Below are positions 8,669-17,438 of a stretch of DNA of 64,000 nt, in pieces. Position 1 is the first letter of the stretch; each line of letters starts with the position of its first letter. The notes below the pieces were generated by a model, which did not search any database, was not told where the DNA came from, and saw only the letters and a program-made list of their open reading frames with translations. The translations under genes were made by a program, and so were the position numbers. The stretch is taken from NCBI RefSeq assembly GCF_000719285.1, contig NZ_JOFS01000009.1:62001-126000 (forward strand), read 5' to 3'. Source of the stretch: Streptomyces bicolor. GTDB taxonomy: Bacteria > Actinomycetota > Actinomycetes > Streptomycetales > Streptomycetaceae.

Positions 8669-9559
8669 TCAACCCTTTACTCCGGTGAGTGTGACGCCCT
8701 CTACGAACGCCTTCTGGGCGAAGAAGAACACGACGATCACGGGGGCCATGACCAGTACGGTCGCGGCCATGGTCAGGTTCCAGTCGGTGTGGTGCGCGCC
8801 CTTGAACGACTCCAGGCCGTAGGACAGGGTCCATGCGCCGGGGTTCTCGGACGCGTAGATCTGGGGGCCGAAGTAGTCGTTCCACGCGTAGAAGAACTGG
8901 AAGAGGGCCACCGCGGCTATGCCCGGTTTCGCCATGGGAAGGACGACTCGCAGGAGCGTGCGGAACTCGCCGCAGCCGTCCACCTTCGCCGCGTCCAGGT
9001 ACTCGTTCGGGATCGTCGTCAGGAACTGGCGCAGGAGGAAGATCGAGAACGCGTCCCCGAACGCCATCGGGATGATCAGGGGCCAGAGGGTCCCCGAGAG
9101 GTCCAGTTGCTTCGCCCAGAACAGGTACATCGGGATGATGACCACCTGCGGCGGCAGCATCATCATCGAGATGACCAGCATCAGGGTCAGATTCCGGCCG
9201 CGGAAGCGGAACTTGGCGAGCGCGTACGCCACCGGGACGGACGACACCACGGTGAGGACCGTGCCCAGGCCGGCGTAGACGAGCGTGTTCTTCCACCAGG
9301 TCAGGAAGCCAGGTGTGTCGAAGACCTTGGTGTAGTTGCTCCACTCCCAGGTGTCCGGGACGAGGTCGCGGGTGAGCGCCTGCTGGTCGCTCATCAGGGA
9401 GGTCAGGACGACGAAGACGAAGGGCAGGGTGAAGAAGAGGGCGGCCGCGATGCCCAGGGAGTGGATCGCTATCCATTCCAGGAGCGCCTTGCGGCGGGCC
9501 GTGCGCTCGGCGACTGTTGGGGTTCCCAACTGAACCGGCTTTTCCAGCACTTGGGTCAT
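8669..9559 (-). CDS. Sugar ABC transporter permease (MalG type)
   Basis: A 296-residue inner-membrane permease of the CUT1 family with about six transmembrane helices. The EAA loop that docks the ATPase reads EYLDAAKVDGCGEFRTLLRVVLPMAKPG (given in pieces: EYLDAAKVDGCGE, then LPMAKPG) near residues 195-220. It pairs with the MalF-type permease encoded directly upstream (2-bp gap) and the binding protein before that. No ATPase gene is present in this operon. Streptomyces CUT1 importers of this kind are usually energised by the shared ATPase MsiK encoded elsewhere, which I infer here. Confidence 0.93.
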   Translation of the reverse strand: MTQVLEKPVQLGTPTVAERTARRKALLEWIAIHSLGIAAALFFTLPFVFVVLTSLMSDQQALTRDLVPDTWEWSNYTKVFDTPGFLTWWKNTLVYAGLGTVLTVVSSVPVAYALAKFRFRGRNLTLMLVISMMMLPPQVVIIPMYLFWAKQLDLSGTLWPLIIPMAFGDAFSIFLLRQFLTTIPNEYLDAAKVDGCGEFRTLLRVVLPMAKPGIAAVALFQFFYAWNDYFGPQIYASENPGAWTLSYGLESFKGAHHTDWNLTMAATVLVMAPVIVVFFFAQKAFVEGVTLTGVKG

Positions 9560-9561
9560 GG

Positions 9562-10503
9562 TCAGTCACCTGCCTGGATCAGTCCGCCCCGGCGCCGCAT
9601 CAGCAGCGCGGTGAACGCCATGGCGAGGGCGAACAGGACGAGCGCGACCACGCAGGCAGAGCCGTAGTCGAAGCGCTGGAAGCCGAGGTTGTAGACGAGC
9701 TGGGGGAGGGTCAGCGTGGACTTGTCCGGGTAGCCGGGCTCGAACTGCTGGCCGGAGCCGCCGATGATGCCGGAGGCGACCTTCCCGGCGACCAGCGGCT
9801 GCGTGTAGTACTGCATCGTCTGGATCACGCCCGTGACGACGGCGAACATCACGATCGGCGAGATGTTCGGCAGGGTGACGTACCGGAACCGCTGCCAGGC
9901 CGATGTGCCGTCCAGCTCGGCGGCCTCGTACTGCTCCTTCGGTACGTCGAGCAGCGCGGCCATGAAGATGACCATCAGGTCGCCCACCCCCCACAGCGCG
10001 AGCGCGGTGAGGGCCGGCTTGGACCAGGTGGGGTCCGTGAACCAGCCGGGCGTCGGCAGGCCCAGGCCGTCCAGGACCGAGTTGACCGGGCCGGTGCCGG
10101 GGTTGAGGAGGAAGACGAAGGCCAGCGTCGCGGCGACCGGCGGGGCGAGGTAGGGCAGGTAGAAGAGGGTGCGGAAGACACCCGTGCCGGTCTTGATCTT
10201 CGTGATGAGCAGGCCGATGCCGAGGCCGAACACGACCCGGCAGCTCACCATCACCAGCACCAGCCAGAGCGTGTTGCGCAGGGCCGGCCAGAACAGGGGG
10301 TAGTCGTTGAAGACGTAGGCCCAGTTGCCCAGGCCGCGGAACGCCGGTGTGCCGAAGCCGTCGTACTTCATCAGGGAGAAGTACACGGTGGACACCAGCG
10401 GATAGGCGAAGAAGACGCCGAACCCGATGAGCCACGGTGACAGGAAGGCCACCGTTCGAAGCGCCGACCTGCGGCGCTTCGCGCGGAGAGTGTGCGTGGG
10501 CAT
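9562..10503 (-). CDS. Sugar ABC transporter permease (MalF type)
   Basis: A 313-residue CUT1 permease with six predicted transmembrane helices. The basic N-terminus (RAKRRRSALR) precedes the first helix, FLSPWLIGFGVFFAYPLV. The EAA loop is seen as EQYEAAELDGTSAWQRF followed by TLPNISP. Start ATG 10503 lies 8 bp after the binding-protein stop; the open frame continues much further upstream but that part is an antisense-free shadow of the binding-protein gene. It forms the translocation pore with the 8669-9559 product. Confidence 0.92.
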   Translation of the reverse strand: MPTHTLRAKRRRSALRTVAFLSPWLIGFGVFFAYPLVSTVYFSLMKYDGFGTPAFRGLGNWAYVFNDYPLFWPALRNTLWLVLVMVSCRVVFGLGIGLLITKIKTGTGVFRTLFYLPYLAPPVAATLAFVFLLNPGTGPVNSVLDGLGLPTPGWFTDPTWSKPALTALALWGVGDLMVIFMAALLDVPKEQYEAAELDGTSAWQRFRYVTLPNISPIVMFAVVTGVIQTMQYYTQPLVAGKVASGIIGGSGQQFEPGYPDKSTLTLPQLVYNLGFQRFDYGSACVVALVLFALAMAFTALLMRRRGGLIQAGD

Positions 10504-10511
10504 CGACGGCG

Positions 10512-11873
10512 CTACTTCGCCTGCTCGATGTCGGTGTCGATCTGCTCGGCGGTCTTCTCCAGACCGGCCTTGAGGTCCGTCACCTTGCCGGACTCGTACT
10601 GGTAGCCGAAGTCCTGCAGCGTCGTCTGGTACGTGGAGCCGTTGACGGAGGCCGGCGGGGTGTTCGAGTGCGGGTTCTGGGCGATGTCCAGGAACGTCTT
10701 GAAGCCGGGGTCCACCTTGAGGTCGGGCGACTTCAGGGCGGCGAACGTGGAGGGCACGTTGTGGATGGCGTTGGCGAAGGAGACGACGGCTTCGGTGTCG
10801 GTCGTCAGGTACTTCACCAGTTCCCAGGCCGCGTTCTGCTTCTCGCTCTGCGGGTCGATGCCGATGATCGTGCCGGAGAGGAAGCCCTTGCCGTACTCGT
10901 CGGCCTCGTCGTCGGCGACGGGCATCGGGGCGGTGCCGATCTCGAAGTCGACGCCGGCGTCCTTCGCCATGCCGAGGCGCCACTCGCCGTCGAGCTGCAT
11001 GGCCACCTGGCCGGTCTGGAACGGGTGCTTGGCGCCCCACTCGTCGCCGAAGGTGTTGCGGTACTTCTCCAGCTTCTGGAAGCCGCCGAGGTCGTCGATG
11101 AGCTTCTTCTGGTACGTGAACATCTCGGCGAAGGCCGGGTCCTTGGCGATGTTCGACTTGCCGTCCTTGTCGAAGTAGGCGTGGTCCCACTGGGACATGT
11201 AGTGGTCCACGACCGTCTCGTAGCCGTGGTACGTCGGCATGAAACCGAGCTGCTGGTAACTGTCACCCTTGCTTACGGTCAGCTTCTCGGCGACCTTCGC
11301 GAACTCCGACCAGGTCTTCGGCGGGGACTTGATGCCGGCCTTGTCGAAGGCGTCCTTGTTGTAGTAGAGGCCGTACGCGTCGCCCAGCAGGGGCAGGGCG
11401 CAGCGGGTGCCCTCGAACTGGGTGTAGTCCAGCATCGGCTTCGGGATCAGCTTGTCGAGGTCGAGCTTCGACTTCTCGATGAAGGGCTTCAGGTCGAGGA
11501 AGGCGCCGGAGGAGCAGAACTTGCCGATGTTGGAGGTCGTGAACGACGACACCACGTCCGGCCCGTTCGAACCGCCCGCGCGCAGCGCCTGGTTGAGCTT
11601 GTCGTCGTTGATGTTGCCGACGACCTTCACCGTGATGTTCGGGTGGGCCTTCTCGAAGCGGTCGACGTTCTCCTGGATCGCCTTGGCCTCGGCGGGCGCG
11701 CTCCAGCCGTGCCAGAAGGTGATCGTCGTCCTGGCGTTGGGGTCGTCGGTGGCGCCGGACTCCGACTGGCCGGTACAGGCCGTGGCGAGCAGGGCCAGGG
11801 AGGCGGTGGCGGCGAGGGCGGCGGCCGTCCTACGGGGCGCTGAGGGTATGACGTTCTTGGACTTTCCGGACAT
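10512..11873 (-). CDS. Extracellular sugar-binding lipoprotein (family 1)
   Basis: A 453-residue high-affinity solute-binding protein. The signal peptide ends in a lipobox, LATAC, at about residues 30-34, so it is a lipoprotein anchored outside the membrane. The mature part has the family 1 pattern TITFWHGWSAPAEAKAIQ and the conserved later GEWRLG and PMPV segments. ATG 11873 is chosen because GGGAG sits about eight bases upstream; an in-frame GTG at 11888 would add five residues. It is the first gene of the importer operon and lies downstream of the ROK gene, with an unusual repeat-containing leader between them. Ligand unknown; the GH4 and kinase partners suggest a disaccharide or amino-sugar glycoside. 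Confidence 0.93.
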   Translation of the reverse strand: MSGKSKNVIPSAPRRTAAALAATASLALLATACTGQSESGATDDPNARTTITFWHGWSAPAEAKAIQENVDRFEKAHPNITVKVVGNINDDKLNQALRAGGSNGPDVVSSFTTSNIGKFCSSGAFLDLKPFIEKSKLDLDKLIPKPMLDYTQFEGTRCALPLLGDAYGLYYNKDAFDKAGIKSPPKTWSEFAKVAEKLTVSKGDSYQQLGFMPTYHGYETVVDHYMSQWDHAYFDKDGKSNIAKDPAFAEMFTYQKKLIDDLGGFQKLEKYRNTFGDEWGAKHPFQTGQVAMQLDGEWRLGMAKDAGVDFEIGTAPMPVADDEADEYGKGFLSGTIIGIDPQSEKQNAAWELVKYLTTDTEAVVSFANAIHNVPSTFAALKSPDLKVDPGFKTFLDIAQNPHSNTPPASVNGSTYQTTLQDFGYQYESGKVTDLKAGLEKTAEQIDTDIEQAK

Positions 11874-11888
11874 GGCGAGGTCTCCCAA

Positions 11889-11995
11889 GGGCGGGACAGG
11901 GGTGGGTGAGGGAAGGCGGGGGGTGGGTCGGAAGGGCTCAGCTGCCGAGTGGGAGGGCTGAGCTGCTGGGGTGAAGGGCTGGGCTGCGGGGGCGG
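11889..11995. repeat. G-rich leader with three 21-bp tandem repeats upstream of the sugar operon
   Basis: Two structures fill the gap between the ROK stop and the binding-protein start. At 11889-11906 the plus strand has four G-runs (GGG-C-GGG-ACA-GGGG-T-GGG), fitting a G-quadruplex pattern, and more G-runs follow to about 11927. At 11933-11953, 11954-11974 and 11975-11995 a 21-bp unit beginning AGGGCTSAGCTGC is repeated three times head to tail with a few differences. A spacing of two helical turns would place repeated sites on the same face of the DNA. The ROK palindrome seen at 13285 is not found here. Confidence 0.6.
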
Positions 11996-11999
11996 GCGG

Positions 12000-13211
12000 T
12001 CAGCGCGAGGTGTCGAAGACCTCGTCGCGTGTGGTCGCGAGCGCGCTCTCCAACGCGCCCCGCAGCACGGGGTGTTCACGGACGTCACCGACGACGAGCC
12101 GGGGCCTGGACGCGGCCAGCTCCTCCAGCTCGTCCTGGACGAGGGCGCGCAGCACCTCGCCGCCGGAGGTGAGGGAGGCGCCGCTGAGGACGACCAGTTC
12201 GGGGTCGAGGACCGACACCAGGGAGGCGAGACCGGTGGCCAGCCGGGTCGCATAGGTCTGCAGGAGCAGCCGGTTCAGGACGGTGTCCTCGCCTGCGGCC
12301 CGTTCGACGAGGGTGGCGGCGGCCTCGGCGTACGGCCCCGACGGGATGTTCGTCATGCCGATGTCGCGTGCGAGCTGAGGGATCGCCTGTGAACCGGCGA
12401 GCTCCTGGTAGCCGCCACTGTTGGCTTTGGTCACCTGACGGACCAGGGGTGCACCCGGAACCGGCAGGAAACCCACCTCGCCCGCGCCGCCGGTCCAGCC
12501 GCGGTGCAGGCGCCCGCCGAGGACCAGGGCGGCACCGAGGCCGCCCTCGTTCCACAGCAGCACGAAGTCCTCGTGGCCGCGGGCCGCGCCGAGCCGTTGC
12601 TCGGCCAACGCCACGAGGTTGACGTCGTTCTCGTACTCGACCGGCATCGGCAGGGCGGCCGCGAGTTCGTCGAGCAGCGCGGGGGTGTGCCAGCCGGGGA
12701 GGTGGGAGGCGTAGCGCAGCCGGCCCGTGTTGGGGTCGAAGGCGCCGGGGGTGCCGATGACGAGCCGGTGGACGTCGTCGCGGGCGAGGCCCGCCGCCTT
12801 CACCGCGCCGTCGAGGGCGTCGGTGACCTGCCGTGCGACCGGATGGGCCGGGCGTCTGCCGGGGGTGGGCAGTTCGTACGACCCGACCGTGCGGCCGGTG
12901 ATGTCGGCGACGGCGGCGAGGATGCGTTCGGGGGTGACGTCGAGCCCAGCGGCGTACGCGGCGGCCGGATTGACCTCGTACAGCTGGGCGCCCGGACCGG
13001 GTCGGCCCTCGGTCGTGCCGGTGGCCAGGACGAGGCCGGCGGCCTCCAGGCGGGCCAGCAACTGGGAGGCGGTCGGCTTGGACAGGCCGGTGAGCTTGCC
13101 GATCCGCGTGCGGGACAGTGGCCCGTGCTCCAGGAGGAGGTCCAGGGCGGCACGGTCGTTCATGGCGCGCAGGACGCGTGGGGTGCCCGGCGTACCGGCG
13201 GATCCTGCCAT
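12000..13211 (-). CDS. ROK family transcriptional regulator
   Basis: A 403-residue repressor with an N-terminal winged helix (about residues 15-75; LLEHGPLSRTRIGKLTGLSK, then recognition helix PTASQLLARLEAAGLV) fused to a ROK sugar-sensing domain (from about residue 85). The ROK effector domain has the DV..NV..LAEQ and GGAGEVGF signatures. The usual CxCGxxGCxE zinc site of ROK kinases is absent (the region reads LVRQVTKANSGGYQELAG), which fits a pure sensor. ATG 13211 is taken as start; a GTG 12 bp upstream is possible. It lies immediately upstream of, and on the same strand as, the sugar operon, so it is the likely local repressor. A perfect palindrome in its own promoter suggests autoregulation. 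Confidence 0.92.
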   Translation of the reverse strand: MAGSAGTPGTPRVLRAMNDRAALDLLLEHGPLSRTRIGKLTGLSKPTASQLLARLEAAGLVLATGTTEGRPGPGAQLYEVNPAAAYAAGLDVTPERILAAVADITGRTVGSYELPTPGRRPAHPVARQVTDALDGAVKAAGLARDDVHRLVIGTPGAFDPNTGRLRYASHLPGWHTPALLDELAAALPMPVEYENDVNLVALAEQRLGAARGHEDFVLLWNEGGLGAALVLGGRLHRGWTGGAGEVGFLPVPGAPLVRQVTKANSGGYQELAGSQAIPQLARDIGMTNIPSGPYAEAAATLVERAAGEDTVLNRLLLQTYATRLATGLASLVSVLDPELVVLSGASLTSGGEVLRALVQDELEELAASRPRLVVGDVREHPVLRGALESALATTRDEVFDTSR

Positions 13212-13284
13212 GGCGATCGACACCTGCCTCTCGGCTGACCAGCTTCTCAGCGATCTACGACGGAAGTCCATCCAGGATCACTGT

Positions 13285-13299
13285 TAGGAAAGTTTCCTA
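13285..13299. promoter_or_regulatory. Palindromic ROK-type operator
   Basis: TAGGAAAGTTTCCTA is a perfect 7-bp inverted repeat around a single G. It lies 74 bp upstream of the ROK start codon. Sequences of the GGAAA-N-TTTCC class are typical operators of Streptomyces ROK repressors, so autoregulation by the adjacent gene is likely. Confidence 0.7.
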
Positions 13300-13371
13300 T
13301 CGACTTGCCCAGGAAGGTAGACCCGATGGGAAGGTGGCGTCAAGAGAGGTCTATACCAGGCGACCCAGTCG

Positions 13372-14604
13372 TTACCCGGTGGCGCTGTGGAGCGGTGCAC
13401 GCTCGCGCCGGGGGAGGAGGAGTGGGGTCGCCAGGAGCAGGGTGCCGGCCAGCGCGATCGCGATGCGTGGGCCGGTCAGAGCCGCCAACAGGCCCCACAG
13501 CGCGGTCATGGCGGCGGTCGTCGTCCTGCTCGTGACCGTCCATGCCGACAGGGTGCGGGTGATCCGGTCCGGCGGGGTGCGGTCGAGGCGGGTGGTGGCG
13601 AGCACCGGGTTGAAGACGCCGATGCAGGTGATCAGGCCGAACTCGACGGCCATGACGAGGAGGAGCCCGGGCGTGCCAGGGCCGACGAAGGCCAGCCCGA
13701 TGGGCCAGCAGGCGCGCAGTGTGCCGGCGGTGAGCAGGACCGGGTGTCGGCCGTAACGGGCCACCAGCCGGCGCGAGAGGCGCGAGCCCAGCAGGCCGCC
13801 CAGGCATGGGGTGGCCAGGGCGAGCCCGTACTGCCAGGGGCTGAAGCCGAGTTGGCCGAGCATGAGGACGGTGAGCAACGGGGCCGGTGCCATGATCAGG
13901 GCGTTGACCAGGACCTGGTTGAGGAACAGCGGGCGCAGGGTGGGGTCCGTGAGGAGGTGCCGCCAGCCGGCCATGAGGTCGCCCGTCCGCAGGCCTGAGG
14001 GTATGTCAGGGCGGGTCTGTTGCCTTTCCTTACCGCCGATCGCCCCGATTCCCAGCGCCGACAGCAGATAGCTCGCCGCATCCGCCAGCACCGTGGTCAT
14101 CGGGCCGAACACCCCGATCGCCACCCCGCCGAGCGGCGGCCCGAGCGCGGTGGCCGTCCACATCGTGGCCTCGAAACGGCCGTTCGCCACGAGCAGCTTC
14201 TCCGGCGGAACGAGGGACTTCAGATGGGCCCCGCTCGCCGCGACGAACGTGATGTCCGACGCGGCGACGACCACCGATACCACCAGCAGTTGCCCGATAC
14301 CGAGCCCGTCCAGTGCGAACGCGGCGGGAATGCTCAGCAGCGCCGCGCACCGGAGCAGGTCGGCCACGATCATCACCGGCCGCTTCCGGCGGAACTCCAC
14401 CCACGCCCCGAGCGGCACCGCCACCACCGCCCCCACCGCGAGCCCCGAGGCCGCCAGCAACGCCACCTCGGTCGCCCCGGCGTGCAGCACGGCGACCGCG
14501 ATCAGCGGCAACGCGTCGAAGGCCAGCCGTGTCCCGAACGTACTGACCCCGTAGGCCGCCCACAGCCACCCGAAGTCCCGCCCCAGCGACCGCCTGCCCG
14601 TCAT
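13372..14604 (-). CDS. MFS transporter
   Basis: A 410-residue major facilitator with about twelve transmembrane helices. The loop between TM2 and TM3 reads GAWVEFRRKRPVM, a variant of the GxxxDRxGRR motif typical of drug exporters in the DHA3/enterobactin-exporter type group. Start ATG 14604. It is transcribed away from a LysR gene across a 130-bp promoter region, an arrangement that suggests LysR control. The substrate cannot be deduced. Confidence 0.9.
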   Translation of the reverse strand: MTGRRSLGRDFGWLWAAYGVSTFGTRLAFDALPLIAVAVLHAGATEVALLAASGLAVGAVVAVPLGAWVEFRRKRPVMIVADLLRCAALLSIPAAFALDGLGIGQLLVVSVVVAASDITFVAASGAHLKSLVPPEKLLVANGRFEATMWTATALGPPLGGVAIGVFGPMTTVLADAASYLLSALGIGAIGGKERQQTRPDIPSGLRTGDLMAGWRHLLTDPTLRPLFLNQVLVNALIMAPAPLLTVLMLGQLGFSPWQYGLALATPCLGGLLGSRLSRRLVARYGRHPVLLTAGTLRACWPIGLAFVGPGTPGLLLVMAVEFGLITCIGVFNPVLATTRLDRTPPDRITRTLSAWTVTSRTTTAAMTALWGLLAALTGPRIAIALAGTLLLATPLLLPRRERAPLHSATG

Positions 14605-14702
14605 GCCCGCCCCAGCCTCGGCCCAGCCCCAACCTCACGTTGACCGGAGACATCCAAGCCGCAGGCGATTCCTCAGTTCAAACAACCGACGGGCTCCCGG
14701 AC

Positions 14703-14717
14703 ACAACCACCAGTTGT
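14703..14717. promoter_or_regulatory. Inverted repeat in the MFS/LysR divergent promoter
   Basis: ACAAC-CACCA-GTTGT, a 15-bp dyad with 5-bp arms, ends 17 bp before the LysR start codon. LysR regulators usually bind such interrupted dyads near their own promoter, so this is a candidate autoregulatory site. Confidence 0.5.
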
Positions 14718-14734
14718 ACGCCTACGATGGCGCT

Positions 14735-15664
14735 GTGGATCTCGACGCCGTGCGCACCTTCGTCGCCGCAGCGGACTCGGGCCGGTTCCAGGACGCCGCC
14801 GTGCTCCTGTCGGTCACCCAGCAGGCCGTCTCCAAGCGCATCGCCGCGCTGGAGAAGCACCTCGGGGTGCGCCTGTTCACCCGCGCCGCGCGCGGGGCCA
14901 GGCTCACCATCGACGGACAGGCATTCCTGCCCCACGCGCGTGCCCTCCTCCAGGCCGAGGAACGGGCCGTCGCCTCCGTACGCCCCGGCCGCCGTGCCCT
15001 GCGCGTCGACGTGATCGGCCGGCGGCTCGCCCCGGCGGTCCTGCTGCGCGGCTTCCATCGAGCCCACCCCGACACCGACCTCGACGTCGTCACCCTCTTC
15101 GACGCCGACGCGGCCGTGGCCGCCCTGCGCGCCGGCACGATCGACGCGTCCTTCCGTGCGGTCACCGTTCCGGCGAGCCGGCTGCCCGACGGCATCGAGG
15201 CCGTCCCGGTGTACGACGAGCCGCTGCAGCTCCTCACGGGAGCGGGACACGCGCTGGCCGCCGCCCGCGCCGTGGCGCCGGCCCGCCTCGCCGGGCACCG
15301 GATCTGGATGCCCGGCATCGTCGAGGGCACCGAATGGGCCGCCTACTACGCGGCTCTCGCCGCGGAGTTCGGGCTCACCATCGAGGCGACCGGACCCGAC
15401 TTCGGCATCGAGCCGCTCTGTGACACGATCGCCGACTCCGCCGTACTGGCGTCCTTCGTCGGCGCGGACACCCGCCTGGTCTGGCCCGCCGACCAGGACC
15501 TGCGCCGCATTCCGCTGCGCGACCCGACTCCGGTCTATCCGCACTCCCTGCTCTGGTGCACCGACAACCCGCACCCCACCCTCACGGCACTCCGCGCCCA
15601 CCTCGCCGCGAACCGGACCGAGCGCCGGGAGACGGAGATCTGGACGCCGGGCTGGGCGCGGTGA
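14735..15664 (+). CDS. LysR family transcriptional regulator
   Basis: A 309-residue LysR-type activator or repressor. The N-terminal winged helix-turn-helix covers residues 1-60 (LDAVRTFVAAADSGRFQDAA, recognition helix VTQQAVSKRIAALEKHLGV), followed by a linker helix and a periplasmic-binding-protein-like effector domain. GTG 14735 is the only start that gives the normal LysR N-terminus. An out-of-frame ATG overlaps it and has no coding value. It is divergent from the MFS gene, its probable target. Confidence 0.92.
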   Translation: MDLDAVRTFVAAADSGRFQDAAVLLSVTQQAVSKRIAALEKHLGVRLFTRAARGARLTIDGQAFLPHARALLQAEERAVASVRPGRRALRVDVIGRRLAPAVLLRGFHRAHPDTDLDVVTLFDADAAVAALRAGTIDASFRAVTVPASRLPDGIEAVPVYDEPLQLLTGAGHALAAARAVAPARLAGHRIWMPGIVEGTEWAAYYAALAAEFGLTIEATGPDFGIEPLCDTIADSAVLASFVGADTRLVWPADQDLRRIPLRDPTPVYPHSLLWCTDNPHPTLTALRAHLAANRTERRETEIWTPGWAR

Positions 15665-15687
15665 CCGCTCGGAGTTAGATTGCACGG

Positions 15688-15930
15688 ATGCCACATGATC
15701 GCCGCCGTTCGCTGTTCGCCTGGCTCGCCGTGATCCTTGCGGGTGTCTCTTTCGTCTACTGGGCGACCCGGCCGGTGCCGCACGGCGAGTGCGTGGTCGC
15801 CTACTCACTCTTCGGCAAGCCGCCGCCCGGACCTCAGCTGGATCAGTTCGCCCAGCAGGCCTATGAGGAGGCGGTCGCCGACGGGCGATGTGAGCCGCCT
15901 TGGCCGCGGTGGCGGGGGTGGGTGGACTGA
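15688..15930 (+). CDS. Small single-pass membrane protein, unknown
   Basis: An 80-residue protein with a basic N-terminus (PHDRRRS), one hydrophobic helix at about residues 9-26 and a Pro-rich tail ending near WPRWRGWVD. Two cysteines lie in the predicted external part (C33 and C68). Start ATG 15688, 23 bp after the LysR stop and followed by a strong hairpin. I recognise no family. Confidence 0.6.
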   Translation: MPHDRRRSLFAWLAVILAGVSFVYWATRPVPHGECVVAYSLFGKPPPGPQLDQFAQQAYEEAVADGRCEPPWPRWRGWVD

Positions 15931-15953
15931 GGTGTCTGCCCGCGCGATGAGCG

Positions 15954-15989
15954 CGAAGGGGGCGCCCGGAGATCCGGGCGCCCCCTTCG
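15954..15989. terminator. Bidirectional terminator
   Basis: Perfect 16-bp stem (CGAAGGGGGCGCCCGG and its complement) around an AGAT loop, located between the convergent 15688-15930 and MscS genes. Long GC stems without a U-run are usual in Streptomyces. Confidence 0.8.
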
Positions 15990-16016
15990 TCGTACGCCTG
16001 CTTCGGCCTCGTACGC

Positions 16017-17111
16017 CTACTTCGTCACACTCGGCGGCGCCAGCGGCGTAGCCGCCTGCGCCTGCGGCGAGGACGTGTTGGAGTACGCCGACGGGGCTGC
16101 CATGCCCGCCGTCGGGTCGGTCGCGGCCTGCTCCTCCGCCGTGAGGGGGGCGCGGCCGACGATCGGGATGTCGGCGGCGTCGAAGGCGCGCTTGATGCGC
16201 CAGCGCAGTTCGCGTTCGACCGTGAGGGACTTGCCGGGCATGGTCTTCGCCGAGACGCGCACGACCATGGAGTCCAGCAGCACGCTGTCCAGGCCGAGCA
16301 CCTCGATCGGGCCCCACAGGAGCTCGTTCCAGGGCTCCTCCTTGCTCATCGCCTCGCCGACCTCGTTCAGCACGGCCTTCACGCGGTCGAGGTTCTCGGA
16401 GGGGCGGACCGTGACGTCCACGCCCGCCGTCGACCAGCCCTGCGAGAGGTTGCCGATGCGCTTGACCTCGCCGTTGCGGACGTACCAGATCTCGCCGTTG
16501 TCGCCGCGCAGCTTGGTCACGCGCAGGCCGACCTCGATGACCTCGCCGGAGGCGACGCCCGCGTCGATCGAGTCGCCGACGCCGTACTGGTCCTCCAGGA
16601 TCATGAAGACGCCGGAGAGGAAGTCGGTGACCAGGTTGCGGGCGCCGAAGCCGATCGCCACACCCGCGACACCGGCCGAGGCGAGCAGCGGCGCCAGGTT
16701 GATGTCGAAGGCGGACAGGACCATCAGCGCGGCCGTGCCCATGATCACGAAGCTGGCCACCGAGCGCAGCACCGAGCCGATCGCCTGGGAGCGCTGACGG
16801 CGGCGTTCGACATTGACCAGGAGGCCGCCGATAGCCGTGCCGTCCACCGCCTGCGCGGTGCGGTTCATCCGGTCTATGAGCTTGGTGATCGCCCGCCGGA
16901 TCAGCACTCTCAGCACCCCCGCGATCACCAGGATCAACAGGACCTTGAGGCCTATCGCGAGCCACGTCGACCAGTTCTGCTCGACCCAGCTCGCGGCCTG
17001 GGTCGCGCTCTCCTGGGCGTCCTGGATCGAGGGAACCGCCGGAGTCGTCGACCCCGAGGGAGTCGGCGACGGCGACGAGCCGGCGGTCAGTAGGACGGCG
17101 GGCAGGGACAC
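16017..17111 (-). CDS. MscS-family mechanosensitive ion channel
   Basis: A 364-residue small-conductance mechanosensitive channel protein that would release solutes on hypo-osmotic shock. After a signal-like N-terminus and a Ser/Pro/Thr linker come TM helices at about residues 55-78 and 112-135. The pore helix TM3 (LLASAGVAGVAIGFGARNLVTDFLSG, seen as two parts AGVAGVAIGFGARNL and VTDFLSGVFM) is near residues 140-165 and is the MscS hallmark. The beta domain with GEVIEVGLRVTKLRGDNGE and the alpha/beta C-terminal domain follow. GTG 17111 is the chosen start because GGAGGT lies seven bases upstream and a hydrophobic N-terminus follows; a longer ATG form at 17294 has no such site. Confidence 0.9.
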   Translation of the reverse strand: MSLPAVLLTAGSSPSPTPSGSTTPAVPSIQDAQESATQAASWVEQNWSTWLAIGLKVLLILVIAGVLRVLIRRAITKLIDRMNRTAQAVDGTAIGGLLVNVERRRQRSQAIGSVLRSVASFVIMGTAALMVLSAFDINLAPLLASAGVAGVAIGFGARNLVTDFLSGVFMILEDQYGVGDSIDAGVASGEVIEVGLRVTKLRGDNGEIWYVRNGEVKRIGNLSQGWSTAGVDVTVRPSENLDRVKAVLNEVGEAMSKEEPWNELLWGPIEVLGLDSVLLDSMVVRVSAKTMPGKSLTVERELRWRIKRAFDAADIPIVGRAPLTAEEQAATDPTAGMAAPSAYSNTSSPQAQAATPLAPPSVTK

Positions 17112-17438
17112 GGCGGGTACCTCCAGTGCAGCGGCCCGCCCCACCGGCAGATGGTCAAGGTCGATCAAGGTCACGAAAAGGTCACCGGCGGGGCAGGTCC
17201 ACCACACTATCGGGGCATCGTGTGTGGATCGCCGCCATGTTCGAGGGAGGAAACGTGCCCACCCGGGGATGAACTGGGGGGATGAAGCGTTCATCGTCCG
17301 GGGGATGAATCAGATGTGGTTGAAAACACTCCCAGCCCGTTACCGGGACATGGTGGCGCTTTCACCAGGCAAGAGGGGAGACTGACTACAGATCGTCCCG
17401 GCGCGAGCCACGCGCCGCCGACGCCCAAGGAGGCATCC
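17112..17438. other. Divergent intergenic region between mscS and HNH genes
   Basis: About 327 bp without a supportable gene. It contains the ribosome sites of both flanking genes (GGAGGT for mscS at 17119-17124 on the minus strand, AAGGAGG at 17427-17433 on the plus strand). A relatively AT-rich stretch near 17300-17340 is a plausible promoter location. Several GGGGATGAA-like words recur near 17265-17310. No clear operator or hairpin is visible. Confidence 0.5.

Noticed and set aside
8663..8674. GGTTG-TT-CAACC dyad at the permease/GH4 junction as an operator
   Set aside because: It overlaps a stop codon inside a tightly packed operon and its arms are only 5 bp; chance is a sufficient explanation.
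10504..11190. N-terminal extension of the MalF-type permease
   Set aside because: The frame stays open but the sequence is a shadow of the binding-protein gene; the membrane protein starts at ATG 10503.
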